64,000 bases of DNA, taken from assembly GCA_014055465.1 (NCBI GenBank), contig WIAF01000010.1, positions 93,746-157,745 of the forward strand, written 5' to 3'. The stretch's first letter is position 1, and the number at the start of each line of letters is the position of its first letter. Positions 8,588 through 16,597 of this stretch are shown piece by piece. Source of the DNA: Nitrospira sp. CR1.1. Its GTDB lineage: Bacteria; Nitrospirota; Nitrospiria; Nitrospirales; Nitrospiraceae. Under the pieces are notes generated by a model. That model was not told the DNA's origin. It was given only the letters and a program-made list of their open reading frames with translations, and did no database searches. The position numbers and the translations under genes are program-made.

Positions 8588-9718
8588 TCATGATCCTGTT
8601 GCAAGCTCCAACCAATAGGGTGCGAGTATCAACGCGACCGCAAGGCCGGCGATGATCCAGAGCAGCCATCGATTCGGACGAAAACCTGACACCGGCACAC
8701 AGGCCTGACAAGATGCCTCACCGAGCGTCGGCTTTCGGTACGCCAAATAGAAACCGACGCCCAGAAGCACCGCTGTCAATCCTATGAATAGTGGTCGGTA
8801 CGGCAACAGCGCTTTGAGGCCCCCAGCCGTGTTGGCCAGAAACCCGGTGGCCCCCACACCCACGCCCAGGGCGGCAAAGACGACTGGTCCGATGCAGCAG
8901 ATTGACGCGAGGAAGGCGGCCAGCAGCCCTCCGGTTGTGCTGACCGTCATCGCGGCGTGTGGCGTCTCAGGTGGAGACCCCGTTGTGCCAAAGGACGACA
9001 CCGCACCAGGTCGCGGCCTCAGGAGATCCTCAAAGATCCCCTTGCCCAGGTAGAGGGCTTCCCCCACACTCAGCACGTGACCATCCTCCTGTGGTCGTGC
9101 CTCCCGCCAGGCGGTCGCATGCCCCGGTGAACAGAAAAAATCTAGTGTGGGGCAGATCGACGCCGCCGCGTGCCCGCGGTACTCGGTTCCGACCCAGACC
9201 ACCGTCTCAGCCGGGATGCAGGACTCGATGCGCCGGTCTCGCACCTTGGTGGCCACCGGCATCTCGCAATACGCACAGGACGACTCGATCATGAACGAGA
9301 TGCCCAGCGCATCCACAGCACAGGGAGCGTAGATCGGCTTTTCCGAAGGCCGGTCCAGAAACTGCACAAGATGTTTTGTCGGAATCGTGGAAAAGGGGTA
9401 TGCGAGACGAATCTCACGAGAGTCGGAGTCCAGATAGAGCAGATCCTTTTCATGCAATCGTTCTAGGATGGCCGACACGTCACCCGGCTCGTTCAAGCCA
9501 AGCGCCTTCGCGATTTCATGACAGCCAAGCGCACGCCCCAGCAAGGGATACTGCGTGAGGATATACTGCCTGACCGCCTCTTCTCGCGGGCTGAGCCCTG
9601 CTCGACGAAGCCTCCATCCCAGCATGGACTCAGTCCTGCTGAGGAGTCGCGTGGTCGTCTCGGTCGCAACCGGCCCGGTGGCCCCTCTGTGTTCTACACT
9701 CTCTACAGGCAGTTGCAT
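8588..9718 (-). CDS. MerB-MerT fusion: organomercurial lyase joined to Hg(II) transporter
   Basis: A single 376-residue frame. Residues about 30-235 are organomercurial lyase: a winged-helix N-part (HEIAKALGLNEPGDVSAIL), then YAPCAVDALGI (Cys133, Asp136) and CPTLDFFCSPGHATAW (Cys196), matching the Cys-Asp-Cys catalytic set of MerB. Residues about 258-376 are MerT: a first transmembrane helix with Cys274-Cys275 (ASICCIGPVVFAALGVG), a second helix, a loop with SCQAC (337/340) and a third helix. MerB splits C-Hg bonds and MerT imports Hg(II). The start at 9716-9718 is favoured over in-frame upstream codons (open to 9844). Fusion would place lyase at the inner-membrane entry point. Confidence 0.88.
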   Translation of the reverse strand: MQLPVESVEHRGATGPVATETTTRLLSRTESMLGWRLRRAGLSPREEAVRQYILTQYPLLGRALGCHEIAKALGLNEPGDVSAILERLHEKDLLYLDSDSREIRLAYPFSTIPTKHLVQFLDRPSEKPIYAPCAVDALGISFMIESSCAYCEMPVATKVRDRRIESCIPAETVVWVGTEYRGHAAASICPTLDFFCSPGHATAWREARPQEDGHVLSVGEALYLGKGIFEDLLRPRPGAVSSFGTTGSPPETPHAAMTVSTTGGLLAAFLASICCIGPVVFAALGVGVGATGFLANTAGGLKALLPYRPLFIGLTAVLLGVGFYLAYRKPTLGEASCQACVPVSGFRPNRWLLWIIAGLAVALILAPYWLELATGS

Positions 9719-9734
9719 CCTCGATTTCCTTTTC

Positions 9735-10232
9735 TTACGAACGTGCGACGGCTTGATCGCCGCTTGTGCGCTCGGCAGCCGCCTGTTTCTCCGCCTGGCG
9801 TACCTCCCCCAAACAGCATCGACCCGACGGATTCTCCACCTCACAGCGGCAGTTCCCCGCCTTAATCTCGGCTCGAATGCGGGGCGAGGCCGAGGACCCT
9901 CCGGTCCGCTGAATTTCTTCGCGGATCATGCGCTCCGTCACGCCGAAGCAATAACAGATCGGGACCGGATCCTCCGTCTCCTTCAGCCCAACCCGCACCC
10001 GGACTTGCGCCTTCCGGAGCTGCGTTCCATCAGCGGCGGAGTACACGACCGGGCAGTGCGGAGTCTCACAGAACACATACTGGCAGCCATTCACCATACC
10101 CAGTGCCTCGGGTTTGAGCAGGGCCTGAACAGTGGTCCGATCGACTGGTTGGCCTTCGCGGCCGCATTGAGGACACAGCAATCGAGCTCCTGGTTTCGTT
10201 GGCTCCGCAGGCGTCTTGCAGCAGTCCGTCAT
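9735..10232 (-). CDS. CopZ-like Fe-S/zinc metallochaperone (zf_CopZ plus BFD-like)
   Basis: A protein of 165 residues with 13 Cys. The N-terminal half (CPQCGREGQPV, then GCQYVFCETPHCPVVYS) matches the zinc-binding domain described for Archaeoglobus CopZ. The C-terminal half (ICYCFGVTERMIREEI, then IKAGNCRCEVENPSGRCC) matches a BFD-type [2Fe-2S] domain. The family is annotated as an iron-sulfur metallochaperone; in this operon it may move Hg(II) or supply electrons, which is inference. The classical HMA domain of CopZ is absent, but HMA domains are provided by MerA and the merP-like protein. The start overlaps the merF stop by 4 bp (ATGA), so translation is probably coupled. Confidence 0.85.
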   Translation of the reverse strand: MTDCCKTPAEPTKPGARLLCPQCGREGQPVDRTTVQALLKPEALGMVNGCQYVFCETPHCPVVYSAADGTQLRKAQVRVRVGLKETEDPVPICYCFGVTERMIREEIQRTGGSSASPRIRAEIKAGNCRCEVENPSGRCCLGEVRQAEKQAAAERTSGDQAVARS

Positions 10233-10516
10233 CCGTTTTTCCTTCTCCCCAAACCTCGTCGCTCCCGACTCTCGGATTCATGGGGCATGTAGCAGGCACT
10301 ACCCGTGTCTTGCTGCTGACGGGTTCCTGCATACACGGCAAGACTCAGGAATACGGCTAGAGCCGGAAGGAGCACGTAGTCCAGATAGCCGGTGATGGCC
10401 CCCAGTCCAACCACTCCCAACAACACCACTAAGATCGGCGTCAAGCAGCACAGGGCGACGAGGCCGGAGCCGATCAATCCTATCCACAGCAGCCGCTTAC
10501 GCTGGGTCTCTTCCAT
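10229..10516 (-). CDS. merF: Mercury uptake membrane protein MerF
   Basis: A protein of 95 residues with two membrane helices: GLIGSGLVALCCLTPILVVL, carrying the vicinal Cys pair typical of MerF, and VLLPALAVFLSLAVYAG, then a polar tail. MerF brings Hg(II) across the inner membrane to MerA. The ATG at 10514-10516 is chosen because GGGGGT lies just upstream and the helix begins soon after; the longer frame upstream has no family resemblance. With the MerT half of the fusion, the operon has two separate Hg(II) importers. Confidence 0.9.
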   Translation of the reverse strand: MEETQRKRLLWIGLIGSGLVALCCLTPILVVLLGVVGLGAITGYLDYVLLPALAVFLSLAVYAGTRQQQDTGSACYMPHESESRERRGLGRRKNG

Positions 10517-10527
10517 CCGACCCCCTT

Positions 10528-10806
10528 TTATGATTGACCGATGCCCGCCGCCCTCAAGGTGTGAGCCGAGAGTGGCTCCCGTCGGCAACAGTCCAGTAGC
10601 ACGCCATCGACTGCAATAGCCGGGACCGCGGTAATACCATAGCGGCTGCCTTTCTCCCGGCATTCGTTCTCGTCGCAGCCCTCTCGTAAGTCATGTATCT
10701 GCACGTCACAACTGGGGCAGGCCAGCGACTGCACCAAGTCGACGGCGTCATTACAAAGCGGGCAGCCAGCCGTGAATACCTCCACACGGCGTTTTGTAGT
10801 TGTCAT
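10528..10806 (-). CDS. Thioredoxin/glutaredoxin-like protein of the mer operon
   Basis: A protein of 92 residues with a thioredoxin-like start (RRVEVFTAGCPLCNDAVDLV), a CPLC active site, then CPSCDVQIHDLREG and SRYGITAVPAIAVDGVLLD containing the cis-Pro loop of the fold. Such small thiol proteins occur in some mer operons and may reduce or ferry Hg-thiol adducts; the role here is inferred. GGAGG lies four bases before the ATG. It lies 163 bp after merR and 11 bp before merF, so it is the first structural gene of the operon. Confidence 0.8.
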   Translation of the reverse strand: MTTTKRRVEVFTAGCPLCNDAVDLVQSLACPSCDVQIHDLREGCDENECREKGSRYGITAVPAIAVDGVLLDCCRREPLSAHTLRAAGIGQS

Positions 10807-10969
10807 GGTCCTCCTTCTTCTCTCCTCAACGGGTGATGAGATCCCGTGCTTCCCCGGCGGGTCGGATAAGCGACAGTCAATGGACTCCATTCCAACCACG
10901 CCCACGGCGGGTTCAGCATGACGCAAAGACAAGACGTCCACTCCTTCCCAGATGATGGACATACAATGC

Positions 10970-11410
10970 TCACTTCTGCCTTTGGGCGGATCTTGATGTT
11001 CGCGTGACGCTCGCCTGCAGGCTCTTGAGAATCGGACAACGATCCGTCGGCTGCCCGGCCCGGCAGTCTCGAATCAGGCTCCGAAGCGCCCGGGCGAGCG
11101 CTTGCAGATCCCGCACTTTCGCCTCCACGTGCGTCAGCTTGGCTTGCGCTCGTCGTTGTACATCACCGCAGCGCGCGGTCGACGTGACGCTGAGCTTGAA
11201 CAGTTCGGCGATTTCTTGCAGGGTGAAGCCCAGTGCTTGAGCGTTCTTGATGAACCGAAGCCGCTGTTCTTCGTCTTCGCCATAGATCCGGTATCCCGAC
11301 GGTCGGCGCGCAGACGGACCAAGCAGCCTGCGCCGTTCGTAGTACCGCACGGTCTGGATATTGACGCCAACCGCCTTTGCGAGTTGCCCGATGGTGCAGC
11401 CAACTGTCAT
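10970..11410 (-). CDS. merR: Hg(II)-responsive regulator MerR
   Basis: A protein of 146 residues. The N-terminal HTH has TIGQLAKAVGVNIQTVRYYERRRLL and PSGYRIYGEDEEQRLRFI; then a coiled-coil dimer helix. The three Hg-binding cysteines of MerR are all present: TARCGDV near residue 80, and DCRAGQPTDRCPIL near 115-125. It represses the operon without metal and activates it with Hg(II). A GGAGGTGAG site precedes the ATG. Unlike Tn21-type loci, where merR is divergent, it is the first gene on the same strand, so the promoter upstream controls both merR and the resistance genes. Confidence 0.95.
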   Translation of the reverse strand: MTVGCTIGQLAKAVGVNIQTVRYYERRRLLGPSARRPSGYRIYGEDEEQRLRFIKNAQALGFTLQEIAELFKLSVTSTARCGDVQRRAQAKLTHVEAKVRDLQALARALRSLIRDCRAGQPTDRCPILKSLQASVTRTSRSAQRQK

Positions 11411-11428
11411 CTTCTCACCTCCGATGAG

Positions 11429-11460
11429 ACTCTACACCCTGTACCACGGTACTGAGTCAA
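11429..11460 (-). promoter_or_regulatory. MerR-type promoter/operator of the mer operon
   Basis: On the minus strand a -35 TTGACT (11455-11460) and a -10 TAGAGT (11429-11434) are 20 bp apart, the overlong spacing used by MerR-family promoters. The spacer carries the dyad CAGTACCGTGGTACAG, comparable to the known mer operator with its GTAC arms. It lies 18 bp before the merR start. Confidence 0.8.
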
Positions 11461-11672
11461 GAGGGCACGCGTTCTTTTTTTCATTCTTCCTCCCGTAAGC
11501 CTTCTCTTGCACAAGCGTCTCTTCTCTACCGCTTCGACGGCAAAGCGATCGGGCGCGTCAACATTGTAAGCCAGCTTACAGAAGCCGCGTGTCTCTCGCT
11601 GTATGCTCCTATCGAGATATCCACCTATTACAAGAGCACGTTCGATCGTGAATAGGAATGGTTGATACATAG

Positions 11673-12850
11673 GGAACGTCTGATTAATTCGCGTTTGCGC
11701 TGAGCAATCCATTCCTCGGGTGGTCAACCAGGGCTACTGGTATGGGACTGCGCTGGTCCGGGAGCGTCGGTGCGGGGTTCGCCCACCGTCAGGTCGCCCG
11801 CAACCCCGTTCGCACAGACGCTCGCTAGGCCTCCGCCAACAGGCGCCGGCGAGCCACGTACAGATTCGCCAAGCCGCAGCTGATGAACAGCCAGTGGGTA
11901 TTCTTCGCCAACCCACGGTACCGGACTGTGGCCCATCCAAAGATCCGCTTGATCACCAAGCACACATGCTCGACTTTGGCGCGGACCTTCGACTTCGTGC
12001 GATTGCGGGCACGCTCGGCCTCGCTCAAGGGCCGATGGCGATGGGCTTTCGTCGGGATGAAGCTCTGGGCATCGGGGGCGTGGTGCCGGATCACGTCGCG
12101 TTGCCCGCTGTAGGCGGCATCGCCCCACACCCGTGTCTCCTGCCCATGCAGCAGGTCCGGCAACACCTGGCTGTCATGCACATTCGCCGCCGTGGCCGCG
12201 ACCGAATGGATCAGTTTGGTCCGACTATCCACGCCGATATGGGCCTTCATGCCGATATACCACTGGTTCCCCTTCTTGGTCTGATGCATCTCGGGATCCC
12301 GCTCCTTCGTGCGATGCTTCGTCGAACTGGGGGCCGCAATAATGGTGGCATCCACGATGGTCCCTCGGCTCACCTGCAAGCCTTGCGTGACCAACTGCTC
12401 TCGGATTCGCACAAAGAGTTGTTCGCCCAGCTGGTGGGCTTCCAGCAGGTGGCGAAACTTGCCGATCGTCGTCTCATCCGACACCGGTTCGCGGCCCAGA
12501 TCAATGCCGACGAATTGCCGCATGGCCCGTGAGTCATACAGCGCCTCCTCCACCGCTGGATCCGACAGGTTGAACCACTGTTGCAGACAATGGAGGCGCA
12601 GCATGCGGTCGACGCCCACCGGCGGACGCCCAGGGCCCTCGGCCTTGGGATAGACCGGCTCGATTACGGCCACCAATTCCGCCCACGGCACCACGCGGTT
12701 CATCTCGTCGAGAAACCGCTCCCGGCGGGTGGGCTTGCGATACTGCTCAAACGAGACCTCGGCAAACGTCGATTGCTGCATGGGGGCGCCTCCTCAATCG
12801 TGTTGCGCTCCCGTTAGCACATCGCGAGCGGAGAATAAATCAGACCTTCC
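11673..12850 (-). mobile_element. IS5-family insertion sequence, complete
   Basis: The ends are imperfect inverted repeats: left GGAACGTCTGATTAATTC, right (reverse complement) GGAAGGTCTGATTTATTC, 16 of 18 matching. The element is 1178 bp with one transposase. The flanks are ATAG (left) and TTAG (right), near the YTAR target pattern of the IS5 subgroup, but not an exact duplication. Confidence 0.85.
11825..12781 (-). CDS. IS5-family transposase
   Basis: A protein of 318 residues with the IS5-subgroup layout: an N-terminal DUF772 region (VDRMLRLHCLQQWFNLSDPAVEEALYD), then the DDE core with Asp in GTIVDATIIAAPSSTK, Asp in VWGDAAYSGQ and Glu in KVRAKVEHVFxxIKR-type sequence (here KVEHVCLVIKRIFGW). 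It is full length with no visible disruption, so it is probably active. It occupies almost the whole element. Confidence 0.95.
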   Translation of the reverse strand: MQQSTFAEVSFEQYRKPTRRERFLDEMNRVVPWAELVAVIEPVYPKAEGPGRPPVGVDRMLRLHCLQQWFNLSDPAVEEALYDSRAMRQFVGIDLGREPVSDETTIGKFRHLLEAHQLGEQLFVRIREQLVTQGLQVSRGTIVDATIIAAPSSTKHRTKERDPEMHQTKKGNQWYIGMKAHIGVDSRTKLIHSVAATAANVHDSQVLPDLLHGQETRVWGDAAYSGQRDVIRHHAPDAQSFIPTKAHRHRPLSEAERARNRTKSKVRAKVEHVCLVIKRIFGWATVRYRGLAKNTHWLFISCGLANLYVARRRLLAEA

Positions 12851-12853
12851 TTA

Positions 12854-13696
12854 GATAGTGTCGTCACGAGATGTTGAGCCAGAGGACGAGGCATCTGATT
12901 TGGATGGCGGCGAGGAAGGACTTGCTGTTTTTGGCGTATCTTGTTGCAATGCCGCGCCATCTTTTGAGCATCAGGAACGCATTTTCGATGAGGTGGCGCA
13001 ATTTGTAAAGGTCTTCGTCGTAGAGCCTTTGATGGATGCGGTTTTTCTTTGGTGGAATGACGGCGTTCATGCCCTGGGCAGCGGCCTGTTCAATGATCGC
13101 ATCGGTATCATAACCTTTATCGGCGATGAGATACTCGGCATCAATGCCTTCGATCAGCTTTGAAGCCTGCGTGCAATCAGCGGCGGTACCGTGCGTAATA
13201 ATAACTCTGACCGGCATACCAAACGCATCCACGGCCAGATGCAGTTTGGTGTTAAGCCCCCTTTTGTGCGGCTCATGTCCTGATTGCCGCCTCTGGCGCC
13301 TGCGGCATGAGGGTGAACCTTGCAATGGCTGGCGTCGATCATCAGCCATTCGTAATCAGGCGCATCGATCAGCACTTCAAGCAGCCCTTCCCAGATGCCC
13401 TTGTCCCGCCAGCGGATGAAACGGCGGTGTGTGTTGCTCCACCCACCGTATTCCGGCGGCAGATCGCGCCACGGCGCGCCCGTTCTCAAAATCCAGAAGA
13501 CCGCATTGATAAACAGGCGGTTGTCCTGGGCAATGCCTCCCCAGACGCCCTTGCGCCCTGGCAGATGCGGCTCCAAAAGCGCCCATGTTTCATCGGATAT
13601 ATCGTGACGGCGATAGGCGGGATGTGAGTGCTTCATGCGGCCTCCTTCTCTGACCCCATGATTCTCTCATATCCCGAATCTCGTGACTACACTATC
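12854..13696 (-). mobile_element. IS5-family (IS427/IS1031-like) insertion sequence, complete
   Basis: It is 843 bp bounded by near-perfect inverted ends: GATAGTGTCGTCACGAGAT on the left and, reverse-complemented, GATAGTGTAGTCACGAGAT on the right, one difference in 19. The dinucleotide TA lies on both sides (12852-12853 and 13697-13698), consistent with a target duplication. It begins three bases after the preceding IS ends, so the two are back to back. Confidence 0.9.
12864..13636 (-). CDS. IS427-type transposase, two frames joined by -1 frameshift
   Basis: The first frame (13154-13636) has the N-terminal DUF4096-like part (ISDETWALLEPHLPGRKG, INAVFWILRTGAPWRDLP) and the first catalytic Asp (WLMIDASHCKVHP). 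The second (12864-13349) has HLAVDAFGMPVRVIIT, the second Asp (LIADKGYDTDAI) and Glu (HLIENAFLMLKRWRGIATRY). The frames overlap, and the family match passes from one to the other at CACAAAAGGGGG, a run suited to -1 ribosomal slippage, as is known for this IS group. It is therefore probably one programmed-frameshift transposase and not a broken gene. Confidence 0.85.
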
Positions 13697-13697
13697 T

Positions 13698-14306
13698 AGT
13701 GACCGCAAGCGAGGGGACAGCCGACTCGTGTTCCAGCCTCAACCGATCATCGGGGCCTTGAACAATACCCAATTGGAGTTGAGTAGCGATGTGTCGACGG
13801 ACCCGAGGTCGGTCGTGGGGGATGATAAATCTGGCAACCTCACGGTCGGCGCGCTGTATAACTTCAATACCGAGACCCTGAACCTGCTGGCCTTTGCAGC
13901 CCGCGTGCAACTGGGGTTTCCCACCGGTGTGAATGCGAAGGGTGTCGATACGGCGGTGACCGGGGTCATGACGCGCTCGTTCGGGCGATGGCGGACGCAC
14001 CTCAATGTGGGGTATACGTTTCTCGGATCACCGCAGGGCCAGGAACGGACTGGAACGTACCGGGTCGTGGCAGCGGTGAGTTATCCCCTCGGGTATCCCA
14101 CCAGCTTTCGCGATACCATCATTGCCAACGTCTTCACCCGTCAATCTGATCTGGTGGGCCAACGGAATCCGACCGGAATCGGGATCGGCCTTCGGCATCA
14201 GGTCAGTTCGCGAGTCGTCGCCGATATTGGGATCGGGAGTGAGTTATTCGGACCGGCGGATCGATCCGTCTTTTTCAGCACCCTTGGGCTGTCGGTGGGA
14301 TTCTGA
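13698..14306 (+). pseudogene. C-terminal part of outer-membrane beta-barrel protein, cut by IS
   Basis: The frame continues out of the IS right end and encodes about 200 residues with no signal peptide. The sequence alternates short beta-strands and turns (LTVGALYNFNTETLNLLAFA, THLNVGYTFLG, YRVVAAVSYPLGYP, GIGIGLRHQVSSRVVADIGI) and ends in a terminal strand FFSTLGLSVGF with the C-terminal Phe typical of outer-membrane barrels. The N-terminus was removed when the IS at 12854-13696 inserted or the flanks rearranged; no matching 5' part is seen left of the IS pair. It is probably a porin- or transporter-like protein; the substrate is unknown. Confidence 0.7.
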
Positions 14307-14711
14307 GAGTGGAAAAGCTTCCGGCACTCACACATTTTCGAGCTCTGAGTTTCCCTCGTGGCAGTGGCCCTGCTGGACAGCGAGGGCCGTCGGTCCTCGT
14401 CAAACAACAACAGACGGTGCTATTTGCATCGGTCGTCTAACTGCATGGTGTTTCGCTCCACCGCGCGGAGAGAGGAGAAACCTCGGGTAGTCATAGGCCT
14501 CAAGGCAAGTCATCATCACTACTGTGTCTGAGCCACAGCGTTTCAGGTGGAAGTGGGTCGGATCGCCGCTCCAATGCCGGTGGGATGGTCAATATAACGG
14601 CGTCCACTCTGCGTAATCCCGTCGGATATGTCGTCACGCGACGCTCAGAGCTTCGCCGGTTGATAGAATACGGGGTGCAGCAATGATAGGCCCCTGTAAG
14701 GATGGCGTTGA
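14307..14711. other. Intergenic stretch before metal-export cluster
   Basis: About 400 bp with no credible gene. A hairpin at 14366-14388 (arms GGCCCT/AGGGCC with an inner CTG/CAG stem) could end transcription of the truncated barrel gene, but no T-run follows it. Confidence 0.4.
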
Positions 14712-14740
14712 TTGATGAGGGCAGAGAACTGTGCTACGCT
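14712..14740 (+). promoter_or_regulatory. Possible promoter of the metal-export cluster
   Basis: TTGATG (14712-14717) and TACGCT (14735-14740) are 17 bp apart, and a TGn precedes the -10. The predicted start of transcription would fall just before the ATG at 14750, which has no clear ribosome site, so the first message could be almost leaderless. This is weak evidence from sequence alone. Confidence 0.35.
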
Positions 14741-14749
14741 AAGTACTCA

Positions 14750-15220
14750 ATGCGATTAAAACATGGCAACGCATCATGGTTTCGCCTCGCGGTGCTCATG
14801 TGGGCGTCCTTATGGGTGCTTGCCGTGCCGTTGGTCCATATTCATCCCGAGGCCGATCATCGCCATGGGGCCTCGGATCACGTGCATGGCGGCACGGTTC
14901 ACACGGTTTTCTCCACGGACTTGGTGTGTGAGTTCTCCGGCCATGATCATGCCTCGGTCGCAGGCGGCGAAACCCGCTGTCCGCTTCATGTAATTACGCT
15001 CCTACCTCACGGGCCGGAGCACTTTGCAATTGAGCTGGTTCTCGCTTTCTCCGGCGAGCCGCAAGTCGGCAAAGGCACCGCGCTGGAGGTGGCCGCACGT
15101 TCCTTCCACGCGAACCCGCCCGCGCCACCTCAGGCCGTGTGGCAGCCGCAACCCAGTCCTTCGCCAACCACTGTGCTCTTGGTGACCACCTTTTCCTCTC
15201 GCCCTCCCCCGACTGTTTGA
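14750..15220 (+). CDS. His-rich exported protein, metal cluster
   Basis: About 156 residues. An N-terminal hydrophobic segment (WFRLAVLMWASLWVLAVPLV) acts as signal or anchor. It is followed by a His-dense region, HIHPEADHRHGASDHVHGG, and later CEFSGHDHASVAGGETRCPLH, then a Pro-rich tail ending SRPPPTV. About 15 His in 60 residues point to binding of a transition metal outside the inner membrane. I do not recognise a named family. It is 117 bp upstream of the CzcC-type gene on the same strand, so a metal-buffer or sensor role for the pump is likely but inferred. An upstream in-frame ATG at 14702 is possible. Confidence 0.6.
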   Translation: MRLKHGNASWFRLAVLMWASLWVLAVPLVHIHPEADHRHGASDHVHGGTVHTVFSTDLVCEFSGHDHASVAGGETRCPLHVITLLPHGPEHFAIELVLAFSGEPQVGKGTALEVAARSFHANPPAPPQAVWQPQPSPSPTTVLLVTTFSSRPPPTV

Positions 15221-15337
15221 CCCACGCTTATTTCCAGCTCTTCACGTTTCAACATAGTTATAGGCGCTCAGCACGGCACGTCCGTGACTGCGTGTAACGG
15301 AAGTCGCTCGCCAAGGCGCCGATGGGGGAGAACCAGC

Positions 15338-16597
15338 ATGAGGCCTGCACTCGTTTGGAGAATCGTCGCCGCGCTCGGATGCGCGATGATATTTGAGTCA
15401 TATCCGACGGGCTATGCCACAGAACCGAGCCCGGGCGGATACACGCTGAGCCAAATCGTACAACTCGCGCTCCGACACAACCCAATGATGAACGGCGCGG
15501 AAGCAGTGCTGGAACAGAGTCAAAGTCAGCGCGTCACGGCCGGTGCCTATTTGAATCCCACCATCACGGGGTCGGCCGGCCGCGGGTCGATTCGGGACCC
15601 CAATACCGGTGTTTCGATCACCGAACGGACGATCACCGTGGAGCAGCCGCTGGAGTGGCTGGGCAAACGCACAGCCCGACAACGCGCCGCCGACGCGGGG
15701 GTGGCCGGCGCTCTCGCCGGCGTGGACGAAACAAAAGTGCTGGTCATGACCGAAGTAAAAGGGGCGTTTTTCCAGTTGCTCCTGGCGCAACAGGATGCAC
15801 AGCTCGCGAGGGAGAACCTGAAGACGGTCGAAGATCTCGTGAAATTGGTGAGTGCGCGGGTCAGCACGCGAGAAGCGCCGAAATTCGAGTTGGTCAAGGC
15901 AACCGTTGAACTCCAAAAAACACGGAAGGATCTGGCGAGGGCGGACAACGCGCTCCTGGTGGCTCGTGCCAAACTCAATACGGTCACAGGCAAGGCCCTC
16001 GGAGAATCATTTGCCATCCAGGGGGAGTTTGAAACAGTGAGGTCGGGACTGGATCTACGTGTACTGACAGATCAAGCACTCGACCGACATCCCGCACTTC
16101 GCCGACAACAGAAAGCGGTCGAGCAAGCCGAATTTACGATCGAACAGGAACGCGCCTCGCGCATGCCGAACGTGGCCGTGATCGGCCAGTATCATCGAGA
16201 AGCCGGTGACGAATCCATCACGGCGGGGCTGAGCGTGCCGCTGCCCCTGTGGTATCGCCGACAGGGAGAGATCGGGACGGCGATGGGAGCTCATCGACGA
16301 GCGCAAGCCGAACGGGCTCGCGTGCAGCAGGAACTGGAGCAGACCATCACGCAGCATTTTCAGGAGGTGCGGACTGCTCAAGAACAGATGCAGGTCTTCG
16401 AGCAAGGACTCCTCTATCAAGCCAAAGAAGCGTTCGACATCGCCCAGTTCAGTTTTCGCCATGGAGTGGCGAGTTTGCTCGAAGTCATCGACGCGCAGCG
16501 TGTCTACCGCCAGACGCTCCTCGAATATGCCCAGGCACGAGCCGATCATTCCATCGCGCTGACCCGATTGGAGCGGGCGGTGGGAGGGTTGCCATGA
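15338..16597 (+). CDS. czcC: CzcC-type outer-membrane channel of heavy-metal RND pump
   Basis: A protein of 419 residues with a signal peptide and the TolC/OEP pattern: YTLSQIVQLALRHNPMMNGAE, long coiled helices (QQDAQLARENLKTVEDLVKL) and a second similar half ending SFRHGVASLLEVIDAQRVYRQTLLEYAQARADHSIALTRLERAVG. It forms the outer-membrane duct of a three-part exporter. The ATG at 15338 follows GGGGGAGAACC; an upstream in-frame codon at 15284 is less likely. It overlaps the next gene by 4 bp (ATGA), and the three pump genes are coupled in this way. Confidence 0.9.
   Translation: MRPALVWRIVAALGCAMIFESYPTGYATEPSPGGYTLSQIVQLALRHNPMMNGAEAVLEQSQSQRVTAGAYLNPTITGSAGRGSIRDPNTGVSITERTITVEQPLEWLGKRTARQRAADAGVAGALAGVDETKVLVMTEVKGAFFQLLLAQQDAQLARENLKTVEDLVKLVSARVSTREAPKFELVKATVELQKTRKDLARADNALLVARAKLNTVTGKALGESFAIQGEFETVRSGLDLRVLTDQALDRHPALRRQQKAVEQAEFTIEQERASRMPNVAVIGQYHREAGDESITAGLSVPLPLWYRRQGEIGTAMGAHRRAQAERARVQQELEQTITQHFQEVRTAQEQMQVFEQGLLYQAKEAFDIAQFSFRHGVASLLEVIDAQRVYRQTLLEYAQARADHSIALTRLERAVGGLP

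Noticed and set aside
11461..11672. The missing 5' part of the truncated barrel gene or a second Tn3 end beyond merR
   Set aside because: No frame with a signal peptide and no match to the 36-bp Tn3 end was found here.
14366..14388. Hairpin as a rho-independent terminator
   Set aside because: The stem has a mismatch and a bulge, and no T-run follows on either strand; recorded only as a possible structure.
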